Position numbers and translations under genes: made by a program | NCBI RefSeq assembly: GCF_016863275.1 | Contig: NZ_BOOO01000047.1 | Location: forward strand, 37,405-101,404 | Reading direction: 5' to 3' | DNA from: Planotetraspora mira | GTDB lineage: Bacteria; Actinomycetota; Actinomycetes; Streptosporangiales; Streptosporangiaceae | DNA length: 64,000 bases | Shown: piece after piece, positions 7,825 through 16,740 of the stretch | How the letters are laid out: every line of letters begins with the position of its first letter | Position numbering within the stretch: position 1 is the first letter of the stretch | Notes under the pieces: generated by a model | What the model was told of the DNA's origin: nothing | What the model saw: the letters and a program-made list of their open reading frames with translations, nothing else | The model's database searches: none

Positions 7825-10800
7825 CTCGTCTGGATTACGAAGGCCTGGATGCCTTTGGCGCATTTGACGCAATGCGTGATGCGTACTTGCGCTATTACGA
7901 CACAGCTTTCCGGCTTCGCGATAAACGGCTTCAGGATGAACGCAGAAATCTACTAGACCGCGCCGGCGGGGTATACGCGGAGCCATATATCGAGCTGCGT
8001 CCTGAATACGCGTCATCGGGGCGCACACTCGCGGAATCGGTAGCCGACGCTGGTGCGGTCCCAGAACTCGCTGAGTTCGCTGAACTGGGGCTGCTTCCGC
8101 GGGGCAGAGAGCTATATACGCACCAAGAGCAAGCCCTGCGTCACTCGATGATGGCAGGCCGCAATGTAGTCGTCACCGCCGGCACTGGCTCAGGCAAAAC
8201 CGAAGCGTTCCTCTTGCCGATCCTCGCGGACTTACTCGCTGAATCCCGAGAGTGGTCCGGCACGCCGGCATCCTTGAGACAGTGGTGGAATAGGCCTTCT
8301 TCCCCCTTCGAAGCGCAGCGCTCCGGGGAGACCGGCCGCGCTCAGGCCGTCCGAGCTCTCATTCTCTATCCCATGAATGCGCTCGTCGACGACCAGCTTG
8401 TCCGGCTTCGCCGGGCGCTAGACAGTGATCAAATCCGGGCTTGGCTGGACGCCAATCGTGGCGGTCATAGGTTCTATTTCGGGCGGTTCACCGGCGCCAC
8501 GCCTGTAACCGGCAGTCAAGACCAGAAGTACAACGTAGATGAGCTTCGAAAATATCTTCAGGCCACTGAGGCTCGTAGTGAGCGAGCACATGAGTCCGGC
8601 GACGAAGATACTCGCTATTTCGTTCCGCGGTTGGGGGGCGCCGAGATGGTGTCTCGATGGGACATGCATGATGCCCCGCCGGATATCCTTATTACCAACC
8701 ACTCCATGCTTAACGTCATGCTGTTGCGAGACCGCGACCAGCACTTCTTCGAACGCACCAGTGAGTGGCTGGCTCGCAACCCAGAGGCGCGGTTCACACT
8801 TGTAGTGGACGAGCTGCATATGCACCGGGGAACGGCTGGCACGGAGGTTGCCTACCTTATCCGCAATCTCAGACACCGCCTCGGTATCATCGATAAGCCG
8901 GAGAAACTGAGAGTGGTGGCCACGTCGGCGTCGTTGCAAGATGATCGAGAACAGGACCGCCGATTCCTCCAAGAATTTTTCGCCGTCGCAGAGGATACTT
9001 TCCACTTTATCCCGGGCGAAGCGGCTAAAAGGAAAAGGGTAGATTCTACTGATCTGTCCGCTCACGCAGTGCAGCTTGCTGATGTAGCGGAGAAGGAAAT
9101 CTCTGCGGATGACGCGGTGCGCCTCCTCGAAGATACAGGTGCGGGAGAAGTCCTTTATTCGGCCCTTCGCAGAGACCAAGAAGGTCCTTCCTCGCCAGCT
9201 CTCCCCGCGTCCGAACTCGCTGAGCGCATGTTCCCCTCGGCTTCCCCAGACCTCCGCGCGGCCGCCCTGATGGGCGCGACTTCCGCAATACGTGCCGCCG
9301 GTGAGGCGGAGGAACTTCCTAAGATTCGCATCCATCTGTTCTTCAGGAACGTGGCTGGCATCTGGGCGTGCTGCAGTCCATCGTGCGAGGCCATCCCTGG
9401 GGGTCAATACGAGGGGCGCACTGTCGGACGGCTGTACACGGCCCCTCGATCACAGTGCGAGTGTGGCGCCCGTGTTCTCGAACTGCTGTATTGCCAGGCG
9501 TGCGGTGACGTCATGCTCGGCGGCTATGCACCACGCAGCGCCTTCAACAGGAACTCCTTCAATTCTTATCTGCTGCCCGATACCCCCGATCTGTCACGAA
9601 TTCCTGATCAGTTCAGGCAGGACCGGACTGCCTCGAACTACATCGTGTACTGGCCCTCGACTGGACCGCAGCAAGCAGATGATGACGCCCAGTGGACGGC
9701 AGAGGCCAAATCAGTAACTTTCACCTTCCGCCGGAGCGTCCTCTCTCCGAAGACTGGTCACCTTAAGAACAGGGAGCCCGGGGCTACTGGGTGGAGTTTC
9801 CATATACGCGGGATCATCGACCGGCAGACTGGTGAGCCTCGGGTCAACGCAGAGGGACTTCCGCCATTTCCCACTCGCTGTCCGTCCTGCAGTGCCGACT
9901 GGGAAAAGCAGGTGACACGGGGCCGAGACGGCAAGCCTAAGCGGCTTGCTCTTGGCGACCCGGCTCGCCTGCGGTCACCAATCAGGGCCATGCGGACTGG
10001 TTTCGAGAAGATCAACCAGGTCTTGTCAACCGAACTAGTCGGCCAGTTCACGGATCCAGGTCAGCGAAAGCTCATCGTCTTCACAGATAGCCGGCAGGAC
10101 GCAGCCAAGCTAGCCGCGGGTCTTGCACTACGTCACTACCAGGACCTTGTGCGACTCCTAGCCTTGCAGGAACTGGCCTCATCCGCGGTGACAGCGGAAG
10201 ACATAGAACAGGCCCGAGCGTTCCATCAAGGTGATCACACAGTTGGAAATAAGGCGGCATTCGAGCGCTTGAAGCAGCGGGATAAGGACACTCTGAAGAC
10301 GCTCCGCCTCGCATGGCTGGATGAAGACGAAAGAGGAGTCGCTGCTGCGTCTGCCAAGTTCACCGAACCACCCACGCTGGAGTACCTTGCGAAGATACTC
10401 GTCCATCGCCGCCTGCTAGCTCTCGGCACTAATCCTGCGGGAACAAGGCAATCAGTTCAGCGGCAAGGAGGAGGTCCCTGGTACGAACTATACGATTGGA
10501 ACACCGAGGAGCCAGAACTCCTTCACGGCATTACCGCCGCGCAGAGGGAAGCTGCCTTCTCAGCCGAGGAGGATTTGCTAGAGAACACGGTCGCCGCACT
10601 GTTCTCGGGGACGAACCGCGACTTTGAGTCGCTTGGGCTTGGCTGGATAGAGGCCGCAAGTGCAGCCCCGACCAAAATTCCCGGACTTGGTGCAGCTAGC
10701 CTGCGAATTCTAGCCGAACAGCACCGCTTTGTCCTGATACGGGATGAAGCGCCAAAGCCGCCCAAGCGGCTCCGGGAGTATTGGAAGAAAGTCGCCGCCG

Positions 10801-13223
10801 CAACCAGCGTTGAACTTGACGATGTCCAGGTGCAGGTGGAGGCCTACTGGCGAGGCATCGTTCAGGGTTATCTGATTGACCCGAGAAAAGTAGTGATCCG
10901 GCCCAATGGCAGCCACGCATGGGTCTGTTTATCGTGCCAGCGGCAGCACCTTACGCCCAGCGCCGGCATATGCACAGCATGCGGCAGGCCTTTGCCTCCA
11001 GACCCTGTCAACGTCAGTGCACCAGAAGCCGATTACTATGCATGGAAGGCCGCCGCAGGAGACGGGGATTTCCGCTTGAACTGCGCCGAACTCACTGGCC
11101 AGACTGGCAGAATCGAGGCACAAACCCGTCAGGCACGCTTCCAGAAGGTCTTTCTCAGCGAAGAAGAAGAAAGCCTGGTTCACGAGATCGATGTGCTCTC
11201 CGTCACCACGACCATGGAAGCCGGCGTGGACATTGGGCCGCTATCGGCAGTTGTCATGGCCAACATGCCGCCCACGCGTTTCAACTACCAGCAGCGGGTC
11301 GGCAGGGCTGGGCGCAGATCTTCCCCTGTAGCGGTAGCCCTCACTGTCTGCCGCGGCCGCAGCCATGACGAGCACTACTTCAGGCATCCCGAAGCCGTCA
11401 CCAACAACCCTACTCCGCCGCCCTACCTAGCCATGGGACGGCCAGAAATCCTCCAGCGTGCCGTTGCCAGCGATCTGCTGCGCCTGGCATTCAATGCGTC
11501 CGAGGATCATGGCGGTACATCGAATGTGCACGGGCAATTCGGCCTGGCCGAGCATTGGGCAGAGGCAGCGCCAGAGATCCGTCAGTGGCTCTTGGATAAT
11601 CCTGAGGTGGTCCAGGAGACAAAATCGGCATTAACGACGCTGACTGCCTTCCCTGCAAATACTCCTCACCTCAATAATGCATGGCTCATATCTGTCCTCG
11701 ATAGGATTGATGAGGCTGCGACAGCCGTCGGGGAAAGTCTCGAACTCAGCGAACGCTTAGCGCACATGGGAATTCTTCCCATGTTTGGTTTCCCAACGCG
11801 GGTGCGCCAGCTATACCTGCAGGAGCCGAGGAAACGGTATCCCTGGCCTCCAGACGAGGCAGTGGACCGCGATGTCGCCTTGGCCGTATCTCAGTTCGCT
11901 CCCAGGAGCGAGATCGTCAAAGACAACGAAGTGTACACAGTGGTCGGGGTCACAGAATTCGAGCCGCGCCCGCAAGGCCCGGTTGCCATTGAGGAACCTC
12001 TCACCAAGCAGCGCAGAATCGGCCTATGTTCAAACTGTAATCATTTGGCCGTGGATCCCGCCCCGTCTACGGAAGCCTGCACACTGTGTGGGGTTGAAGG
12101 ATTCCGGATTGTGGACCTACGCGAGCCAGCCGGCTTTCGTGCAGGAGCGCCGAGGGATTTCGACGGCAACTTCTCCTGGTCTCCAAGAACGGTCTCCGCT
12201 CGGGCAACCACCAAGCTGGATGAGCTGAAGCATGAGCCGTGGAAGGCTGGGGCGTTCCTATCCGGCCTAGGCAGCCGCTACGTCGTCAACGACAACAACG
12301 AGAAATCATTCTCCTTCCAGCGGGCAAGAGGATCCTGGGGGGGCTACGTCGAAGCCGGTGCTCAGGGCATCGACGATATGGCACGAGGGAGCGGCGAATA
12401 TTTCTCCGTCGCACTGGGCGCGGTACTGCCCACAGATTTCCTCTTTGTGGGCCCGCAATCTCCGGTCGATCAAGGATTCGGGTACCGGCTCAACCTCGAG
12501 AGTCACAAGCCGTTCTGCGGCGCAGACATCAGCCAGGGGCGCCGGGCTGCCTGGTACTCGCTAGCATTCCTCATCCGAAGTGCTGCAGCGGCATATCTTG
12601 ACGTTCACCCACAGGAACTCATTGCCGGCGTCCATCCTGGCCCGCACAACGAAGGCACGGCGCTCTACGCCTTCATCGCTGATGCACTAGAAAACGGAGC
12701 GGGTTTCAGTACCCATCTCGGCAACGCTGACGTCATCCCAGACTTCACCGAGTATGTGAAGGGCTACATAAATTCACTCGCAGAGTCGAAGCACGCTGGG
12801 AACTGCACCGCTTCGTGCTACGACTGCCTGCGGGATTACTCGAACATGGCCTTCCATCCGCTACTTGACTGGCGATTGGCATCTGATCTATTCACTGTGT
12901 TGTCCGACGGCAACGTTCAGCATCAGCACGAACGCGAGCAAAAGGCAGTGCAAGCACTGAAGGAGATCTATGAAGGTACGCTGCTCGCCGCCGACACTAC
13001 CGTTGTCGGTGTAAAGGCCAGGGGGCAGCGCTGTGCCGTCGTAGTCAAGCACCCTCTCGAGGCATGCGAGCAAGATCTGGTAAGCCCACGCCTCACGTCG
13101 GCAATCGCAGCGGCAATGAACTACACGGGCGACGCGTCACGCATCGTTACATCAGATTGGTTCACGCTCGAAAAGAGCCCCCTAGTGATAATTGATCAGC
13201 TCGCTCAACAGAGCCAACGCTGA
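7821..13223 (+). CDS. druE: DruE-like giant DEAD/DEAH helicase with DUF1998 C-terminus
   Basis: 1800 residues. Q-motif-like LYTHQEQAL is near 99. Walker A is TAGTGSGKTEAF near 119-130, the DELH box VVDELHMHRG near 327, and motif III VATSAS near 366. Cysteine clusters near 516-565 (CCSPSCE, QCECGARVLELLYCQACG) suggest zinc binding. The second RecA lobe includes KLIVFTDSRQDAAKLA near 752 and the arginine-finger motif QQRVGRAGRRSS near 1157. A further zinc cluster follows near 1403. The DUF1998-type C-terminus is NCTASCYDCLRDYSN near 1661. This size and tail are characteristic of DruE, the only component common to all Druantia types. It starts with GTG overlapping the previous stop. A related lone DUF1998 helicase is the alternative, but the two upstream genes argue for Druantia. 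Confidence 0.8.
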   Translation: MTRLDYEGLDAFGAFDAMRDAYLRYYDTAFRLRDKRLQDERRNLLDRAGGVYAEPYIELRPEYASSGRTLAESVADAGAVPELAEFAELGLLPRGRELYTHQEQALRHSMMAGRNVVVTAGTGSGKTEAFLLPILADLLAESREWSGTPASLRQWWNRPSSPFEAQRSGETGRAQAVRALILYPMNALVDDQLVRLRRALDSDQIRAWLDANRGGHRFYFGRFTGATPVTGSQDQKYNVDELRKYLQATEARSERAHESGDEDTRYFVPRLGGAEMVSRWDMHDAPPDILITNHSMLNVMLLRDRDQHFFERTSEWLARNPEARFTLVVDELHMHRGTAGTEVAYLIRNLRHRLGIIDKPEKLRVVATSASLQDDREQDRRFLQEFFAVAEDTFHFIPGEAAKRKRVDSTDLSAHAVQLADVAEKEISADDAVRLLEDTGAGEVLYSALRRDQEGPSSPALPASELAERMFPSASPDLRAAALMGATSAIRAAGEAEELPKIRIHLFFRNVAGIWACCSPSCEAIPGGQYEGRTVGRLYTAPRSQCECGARVLELLYCQACGDVMLGGYAPRSAFNRNSFNSYLLPDTPDLSRIPDQFRQDRTASNYIVYWPSTGPQQADDDAQWTAEAKSVTFTFRRSVLSPKTGHLKNREPGATGWSFHIRGIIDRQTGEPRVNAEGLPPFPTRCPSCSADWEKQVTRGRDGKPKRLALGDPARLRSPIRAMRTGFEKINQVLSTELVGQFTDPGQRKLIVFTDSRQDAAKLAAGLALRHYQDLVRLLALQELASSAVTAEDIEQARAFHQGDHTVGNKAAFERLKQRDKDTLKTLRLAWLDEDERGVAAASAKFTEPPTLEYLAKILVHRRLLALGTNPAGTRQSVQRQGGGPWYELYDWNTEEPELLHGITAAQREAAFSAEEDLLENTVAALFSGTNRDFESLGLGWIEAASAAPTKIPGLGAASLRILAEQHRFVLIRDEAPKPPKRLREYWKKVAAATSVELDDVQVQVEAYWRGIVQGYLIDPRKVVIRPNGSHAWVCLSCQRQHLTPSAGICTACGRPLPPDPVNVSAPEADYYAWKAAAGDGDFRLNCAELTGQTGRIEAQTRQARFQKVFLSEEEESLVHEIDVLSVTTTMEAGVDIGPLSAVVMANMPPTRFNYQQRVGRAGRRSSPVAVALTVCRGRSHDEHYFRHPEAVTNNPTPPPYLAMGRPEILQRAVASDLLRLAFNASEDHGGTSNVHGQFGLAEHWAEAAPEIRQWLLDNPEVVQETKSALTTLTAFPANTPHLNNAWLISVLDRIDEAATAVGESLELSERLAHMGILPMFGFPTRVRQLYLQEPRKRYPWPPDEAVDRDVALAVSQFAPRSEIVKDNEVYTVVGVTEFEPRPQGPVAIEEPLTKQRRIGLCSNCNHLAVDPAPSTEACTLCGVEGFRIVDLREPAGFRAGAPRDFDGNFSWSPRTVSARATTKLDELKHEPWKAGAFLSGLGSRYVVNDNNEKSFSFQRARGSWGGYVEAGAQGIDDMARGSGEYFSVALGAVLPTDFLFVGPQSPVDQGFGYRLNLESHKPFCGADISQGRRAAWYSLAFLIRSAAAAYLDVHPQELIAGVHPGPHNEGTALYAFIADALENGAGFSTHLGNADVIPDFTEYVKGYINSLAESKHAGNCTASCYDCLRDYSNMAFHPLLDWRLASDLFTVLSDGNVQHQHEREQKAVQALKEIYEGTLLAADTTVVGVKARGQRCAVVVKHPLEACEQDLVSPRLTSAIAAAMNYTGDASRIVTSDWFTLEKSPLVIIDQLAQQSQR

Positions 13224-13237
13224 TCCGCGGTAAAACC

Positions 13238-13274
13238 GGTCGTAGCTGGGCGTCGGGACGACCCAGCTACGACC
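13238..13274. terminator. Bidirectional hairpin between convergent genes
   Basis: A perfect 13-bp stem (GGTCGTAGCTGGG at 13238-13250 with its complement at 13262-13274) and an 11-nt loop. It lies between the helicase stop and the convergent methylase stop and probably ends both transcripts. Confidence 0.75.
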
Positions 13275-13414
13275 GCGGCGAGATCCGCAGGAGTAACCGG
13301 CAGGCAATATCACGCAGGATGGCACGCTTCAAAGACTAAGCTCGCCTGCTGGCGCCCAGGTGACGTGGTTGCCCTGATAGGTGTAATCCGTGCCGATGGC
13401 CGTTGTCGCGGCCG

Positions 13415-14716
13415 CTAGCTGATCGTTTGGGGCTTGGTGCGGACGTACTCGTGACGCAGATGATCGTTTTGGCCGACGAACGCTTTGAACTCAACGAGCT
13501 TGTAGGCCAGGTCTCCCGTGCTCTGCTCTACTTTGGCGATTTCAAAGTCTCGGCTGAGGAGGGTGATGCGCCTCTCGATTTCCGGATCGGTGAGCTGGAT
13601 GTCGGCTTTGGCCATGATTTGCTCGACAGTCATGAAATCGCCGGCAGCGCGGAGAGCCCGATAAACGAGGTCATGCGCGCGGTCTGTCTCGAGCTGACGC
13701 TTCTCGCCCTCGTGGCGGAGTGCAGCACCGATTGCAAGGCCGAGAGCCTTGGCAACTGGCGGCGGAAAGGCGTTACCTATTTGGCGATAACGAGAGGTTT
13801 TGGGGCCTGTGAAGGTCCATTTGTATTCCTTGTGGTCCCAGCCCTGCAGCCTTGCCACCATTTCACAGGTCAGTTTGGGGCCGTATTCTGTCATTGGCCG
13901 CTTGTCGGAGTAGGGAGGCGCGGTGTCATGGACGCCGTATGCGTCGACGCCAAGGGCCGCCCATGCCCTCTTAGCGCGCGTGGGGCCAAGATCCGCCCCG
14001 CCATGTTTCTTGGAACCGCCAACGATGGTGGGCGCAATGTCGTTGGCCTTCTTCACCCAATCGTCCACGCCCTCCCACCCATTCTCTGCCATCAGATCGC
14101 GAAGAGTCTCGCCCACACTGGGTGGGCGTTCTTCGGAACCTTCGGGCCATTGGAAGTATGCGAAGTCGTCTGGTCTCATGGCGACCAGAACAAACCTGGG
14201 GCGTAGCTGTGATACGCCGAACTTCGCGGCATGCAAGAGCCGCCATTCTGCCTGATATCCCAATTCTTGTAGTCTGTCGAGGACGTGCTGGCGGTACCCC
14301 CTAAAGCGCGGCATGCTAAGCCCTCGGACATTTTCCAAAAGCAGGGCGCGTGGCTTCACAACGGCAACTTGCTCAACTGCCCAGGCGAAGAGGTCGCGTT
14401 CATCGGTGGCGCCAAGCTGCTTGCCGGCGATCGTGAAGGGCGGGCATGGAACGCCTCCAGCAAGGAGATCTATCCCTGTGAACTTGTCTGGCGTCCAGAT
14501 CTGAGGGTCGGCCACGTCACCCTGCACGACCCACTGACCGTCTTCGACGTGCTCGGGGTTGCTGACCTCGATATTGCGGAGTCGAGCGTTTTCACGGAGA
14601 GTGCTGCAGGCATTGGAATCAAGCTCGAACGCCAGGCGGTGTTTAAAGCCCGCAAGGTGCAAGCCAAGGGCTTGCCCGCCGGCTCCGGCGCAGATCTCGA
14701 CAACCTCAAGAGCCAT
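13415..14716 (-). CDS. DNA (cytosine-5) methyltransferase of the NaeI-like unit
   Basis: 433 residues from the ATG at 14716. All core C5-methylase motifs are visible: I (EICAGAGGQALGL), IV with the catalytic Cys (GGVPCPPFTIAGK), VI (LLLENVRGL), VIII (QLRPRFVLVAMR) and X (GNAFPPPVAKALG). An extra ~80-residue helical tail resembles a winged helix. It transfers a methyl group from SAM to C5 of cytosine. It is divergent from the Vsr gene and two genes from the NaeI-family nuclease, so it most likely protects GCCGGC sites. Because it also lies directly beside the Druantia type II-like operon, it could alternatively be, or also serve as, DruM. The family is certain; the partner is inferred. Confidence 0.9.
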   Translation of the reverse strand: MALEVVEICAGAGGQALGLHLAGFKHRLAFELDSNACSTLRENARLRNIEVSNPEHVEDGQWVVQGDVADPQIWTPDKFTGIDLLAGGVPCPPFTIAGKQLGATDERDLFAWAVEQVAVVKPRALLLENVRGLSMPRFRGYRQHVLDRLQELGYQAEWRLLHAAKFGVSQLRPRFVLVAMRPDDFAYFQWPEGSEERPPSVGETLRDLMAENGWEGVDDWVKKANDIAPTIVGGSKKHGGADLGPTRAKRAWAALGVDAYGVHDTAPPYSDKRPMTEYGPKLTCEMVARLQGWDHKEYKWTFTGPKTSRYRQIGNAFPPPVAKALGLAIGAALRHEGEKRQLETDRAHDLVYRALRAAGDFMTVEQIMAKADIQLTDPEIERRITLLSRDFEIAKVEQSTGDLAYKLVEFKAFVGQNDHLRHEYVRTKPQTIS

Positions 14717-14813
14717 AGAGGGCACTCCTTGCGTGATCTGTGGTGGGGACGGTTCGGCAGAAGTTGTATCGTCCCGGAAGGGAGGACTGGGCCACAGGAA
14801 GACTAGGCAGGCC

Positions 14814-15329
14814 ATGGCAGAGAGTAGCCGAGAGCAGGCGCGGAAGCTGGCGCACGCGCGTGGCCGCTATCCGGCGCCGCTCAACGACGGGCGATCGCGC
14901 AACATGCAGGCTAACCGGCGCGCTAATACCAAGCCGGAAGTGGCTCTGCGTAGCGCGCTCCACCGGCTGGGCTATCGGTACCGGAAGGACTATCGACTTG
15001 ACCTGCAGGGCGTGAGAGTACGTCCGGACATCGTCTTCACGAGCCGCAAGATCGCTGTCTTCGTTGACGGTTGCTTCTGGCACGTCTGCCCAGATCACGG
15101 GCGTCACCCCAGCACCAACGAGTGGTACTGGGCACCAAAACTGCTCCGCAACATGGAACGTGATCAGCTCGTCAACGCGGCCCTGGAAGCCGCGGGCTGG
15201 CATGTTGTCCGGCTCTGGGAGCATGAGCCCATGCCTAATGCGGTGCAGGCCGTGGTCACAGCGCTGAGCTCCCGTGCCGAACATAGGAGCGAGAGTAGCG
15301 AAGAACGACGACAGAATCCGACCACCTGA
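14814..15329 (+). CDS. Very short patch repair endonuclease (Vsr)
   Basis: 171 residues. It contains NTKPEVALRSALHRLG, RPDIVF with the metal-binding Asp, and the hallmark FVDGCFWHVCPDHG with a zinc Cys and active-site His. Vsr nicks 5' of the T in T:G mismatches left by deamination of 5-methylcytosine, limiting C-to-T mutation. The gene starts 97 bp from the divergently transcribed methylase, the usual pairing. The final ~25 residues are low-complexity and polar. Confidence 0.9.
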   Translation: MAESSREQARKLAHARGRYPAPLNDGRSRNMQANRRANTKPEVALRSALHRLGYRYRKDYRLDLQGVRVRPDIVFTSRKIAVFVDGCFWHVCPDHGRHPSTNEWYWAPKLLRNMERDQLVNAALEAAGWHVVRLWEHEPMPNAVQAVVTALSSRAEHRSESSEERRQNPTT

Positions 15330-15335
15330 CGGAGC

Positions 15336-15353
15336 TGGCACTGAGGTGCCAGG
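15336..15353 (+). terminator. Hairpin after vsr
   Basis: Stem CTGGCA/TGCCAG (15336-15341, 15348-15353) with a 6-nt loop, a few bases after the Vsr stop. It is short and lacks a T run. Confidence 0.4.
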
Positions 15354-15756
15354 GGTCGGATAGTTGGGCGGTTACGTATCGCGCAGCTAGTGAGCCAGGT
15401 ACGCGCTGGCTCGGCATGCCTCGTCAGGCGAGCCAGCTGATGCCTCATCAGCAACTATGCCCTCCCCGCGCCGGGTAACAGGCCTACTCTTGCGGACCGA
15501 CGAGAGACCGTGCGTCCACGACACCTGGTCAGGCGCATGCACGAGGTGCGTGACGAGGGTCACGTCATATGAGATGTCCAAGGAGCTCCCCGGCCCGGGT
15601 GGGCGCGTGTGATGCGGCGGATACTGAGCGCGGGAAACTGAGACACCCGAACGGATCATGCCATGCAGTCGTGCTCTGATCTATTGCGCTGCGGCTTGCC
15701 AAATCTGTTGTGCTGGCATGTCGCTTTATGTGCAGTAATTCGGCTACATTCAGCCA
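15354..15756. other. Intergenic region before the NaeI-like gene
   Basis: About 400 bp with no recognised gene; it presumably holds the promoter of the nuclease gene. The AT-richer stretch 15690-15755 is the likely promoter area. Confidence 0.4.
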
Positions 15757-16698
15757 GTGATCAATGAGCCGCTACCTGGTATGAGTACGATCGATCCTGC
15801 GTTAGAAGCCGTCCACGCTCACCTGCTGAGCGTGGACCCCCGAGGTGCACGGATGGCAGCGGCGATCCGACGTACGTTCGACATGTTGCTTGATGGCCAA
15901 CACACGGGCCGGTTTCGCTGGGAACAGCTCCACAAAACTGAGAAGACCCACTGTGGCACGCTGATTGAGATCAATCTCCAGAGGGAGTTCGGCTTCGAGG
16001 ATGGCAGAATCCTCGACTACTTGATCGTCGGAGTAGAGGTCGACTGCAAGTACTCCCAGAAGTTGGCTGACTGGATGATTCCGCCCGAGGCGGTTGGCAG
16101 AATTCTTCTAGGCTTATGGGCTAACGACAAGGACGGTCTCTGGAGTGCGGGATTGATCCGAGCGGACGAAGAAAATCTCAACAAGGGGGAGAACCGCGAT
16201 GCTAAACGCAGCCTAAGTAAACAAGGTCGCGGGGCGATTCGCTGGCTGTTCAAGAGCGCGCCGCTACAGGAGAATGTGCTCCTGCGCCTAACAGCTGAGG
16301 ACATCGACGCGATTTTCGGCCCCGCAAGCGGCCAGAAGAAGATCAATGAGTTGTTCCGGCGTGCCCAGGGCATGCTCATCAGCCGCAGCGTTGTTGCCAC
16401 CGTCGCCATGCAGGAGGACTACATGAAGCGGGTCCGAGGTAACGGTGGTGCGAGGACGGCCCTGCGCAGCGAAGGAATCGTCATATTCGGCCAGTACAAG
16501 AGCCATGCTCAAGCGGCAACGGCTCTCGGCCTGCCGACACCTGGCCCGGGTGAGTTCGTCAGCGCGAGACTCGCACGCCGTCAAGCACACCATGGAAACT
16601 TCCGATGGGTTGAGCTCGACGGGGAGAAATGGGTCCTAGCAACAACGGTAGATCCAATCGAGCCGGGCCCTCGGCTCCCTGAAATCGGCCGGCTCTGA
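15757..16698 (+). CDS. NaeI-family type IIE restriction endonuclease
   Basis: 313 residues from GTG 15757 (ATG 15781 would give 305). Characteristic NaeI blocks are present: RWEQLHKTEKTHCGTLIEIN, then GRILDYLI and VEVDCKYSQ, which supply the acidic and Lys catalytic residues (E, D, D-x-K). WMIPPEAVGRILLGLWANDK follows. The C-terminal half is the second, CAP-like DNA-binding domain. NaeI cuts GCC^GGC and needs a second effector site. An LLDG at residues 44-47 sits where NaeI has its ligase-like motif with Leu43 in place of the ligase Lys; this alignment supports the GTG start. Partners are the C5 methylase and Vsr upstream. Confidence 0.88.
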   Translation: MINEPLPGMSTIDPALEAVHAHLLSVDPRGARMAAAIRRTFDMLLDGQHTGRFRWEQLHKTEKTHCGTLIEINLQREFGFEDGRILDYLIVGVEVDCKYSQKLADWMIPPEAVGRILLGLWANDKDGLWSAGLIRADEENLNKGENRDAKRSLSKQGRGAIRWLFKSAPLQENVLLRLTAEDIDAIFGPASGQKKINELFRRAQGMLISRSVVATVAMQEDYMKRVRGNGGARTALRSEGIVIFGQYKSHAQAATALGLPTPGPGEFVSARLARRQAHHGNFRWVELDGEKWVLATTVDPIEPGPRLPEIGRL

Positions 16699-16724
16699 AG
16701 TCAGCATTGACAGCAGTCGGCAAA

Positions 16725-16740
16725 CCGCCTCAATAGGCGG
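16725..16740. terminator. Hairpin between convergent nuclease genes
   Basis: CCGCCT (16725-16730) pairs with AGGCGG (16735-16740) across a 4-nt loop, exactly between the NaeI-like and HNH stop codons. Confidence 0.5.

Noticed and set aside
8418..9407. 329-codon minus-strand frame inside the helicase gene
   Set aside because: Antisense to conserved helicase motifs.
14285..14806. 173-codon plus-strand frame over the methylase
   Set aside because: Opposite C5-methylase motifs I-VI; no independent support.
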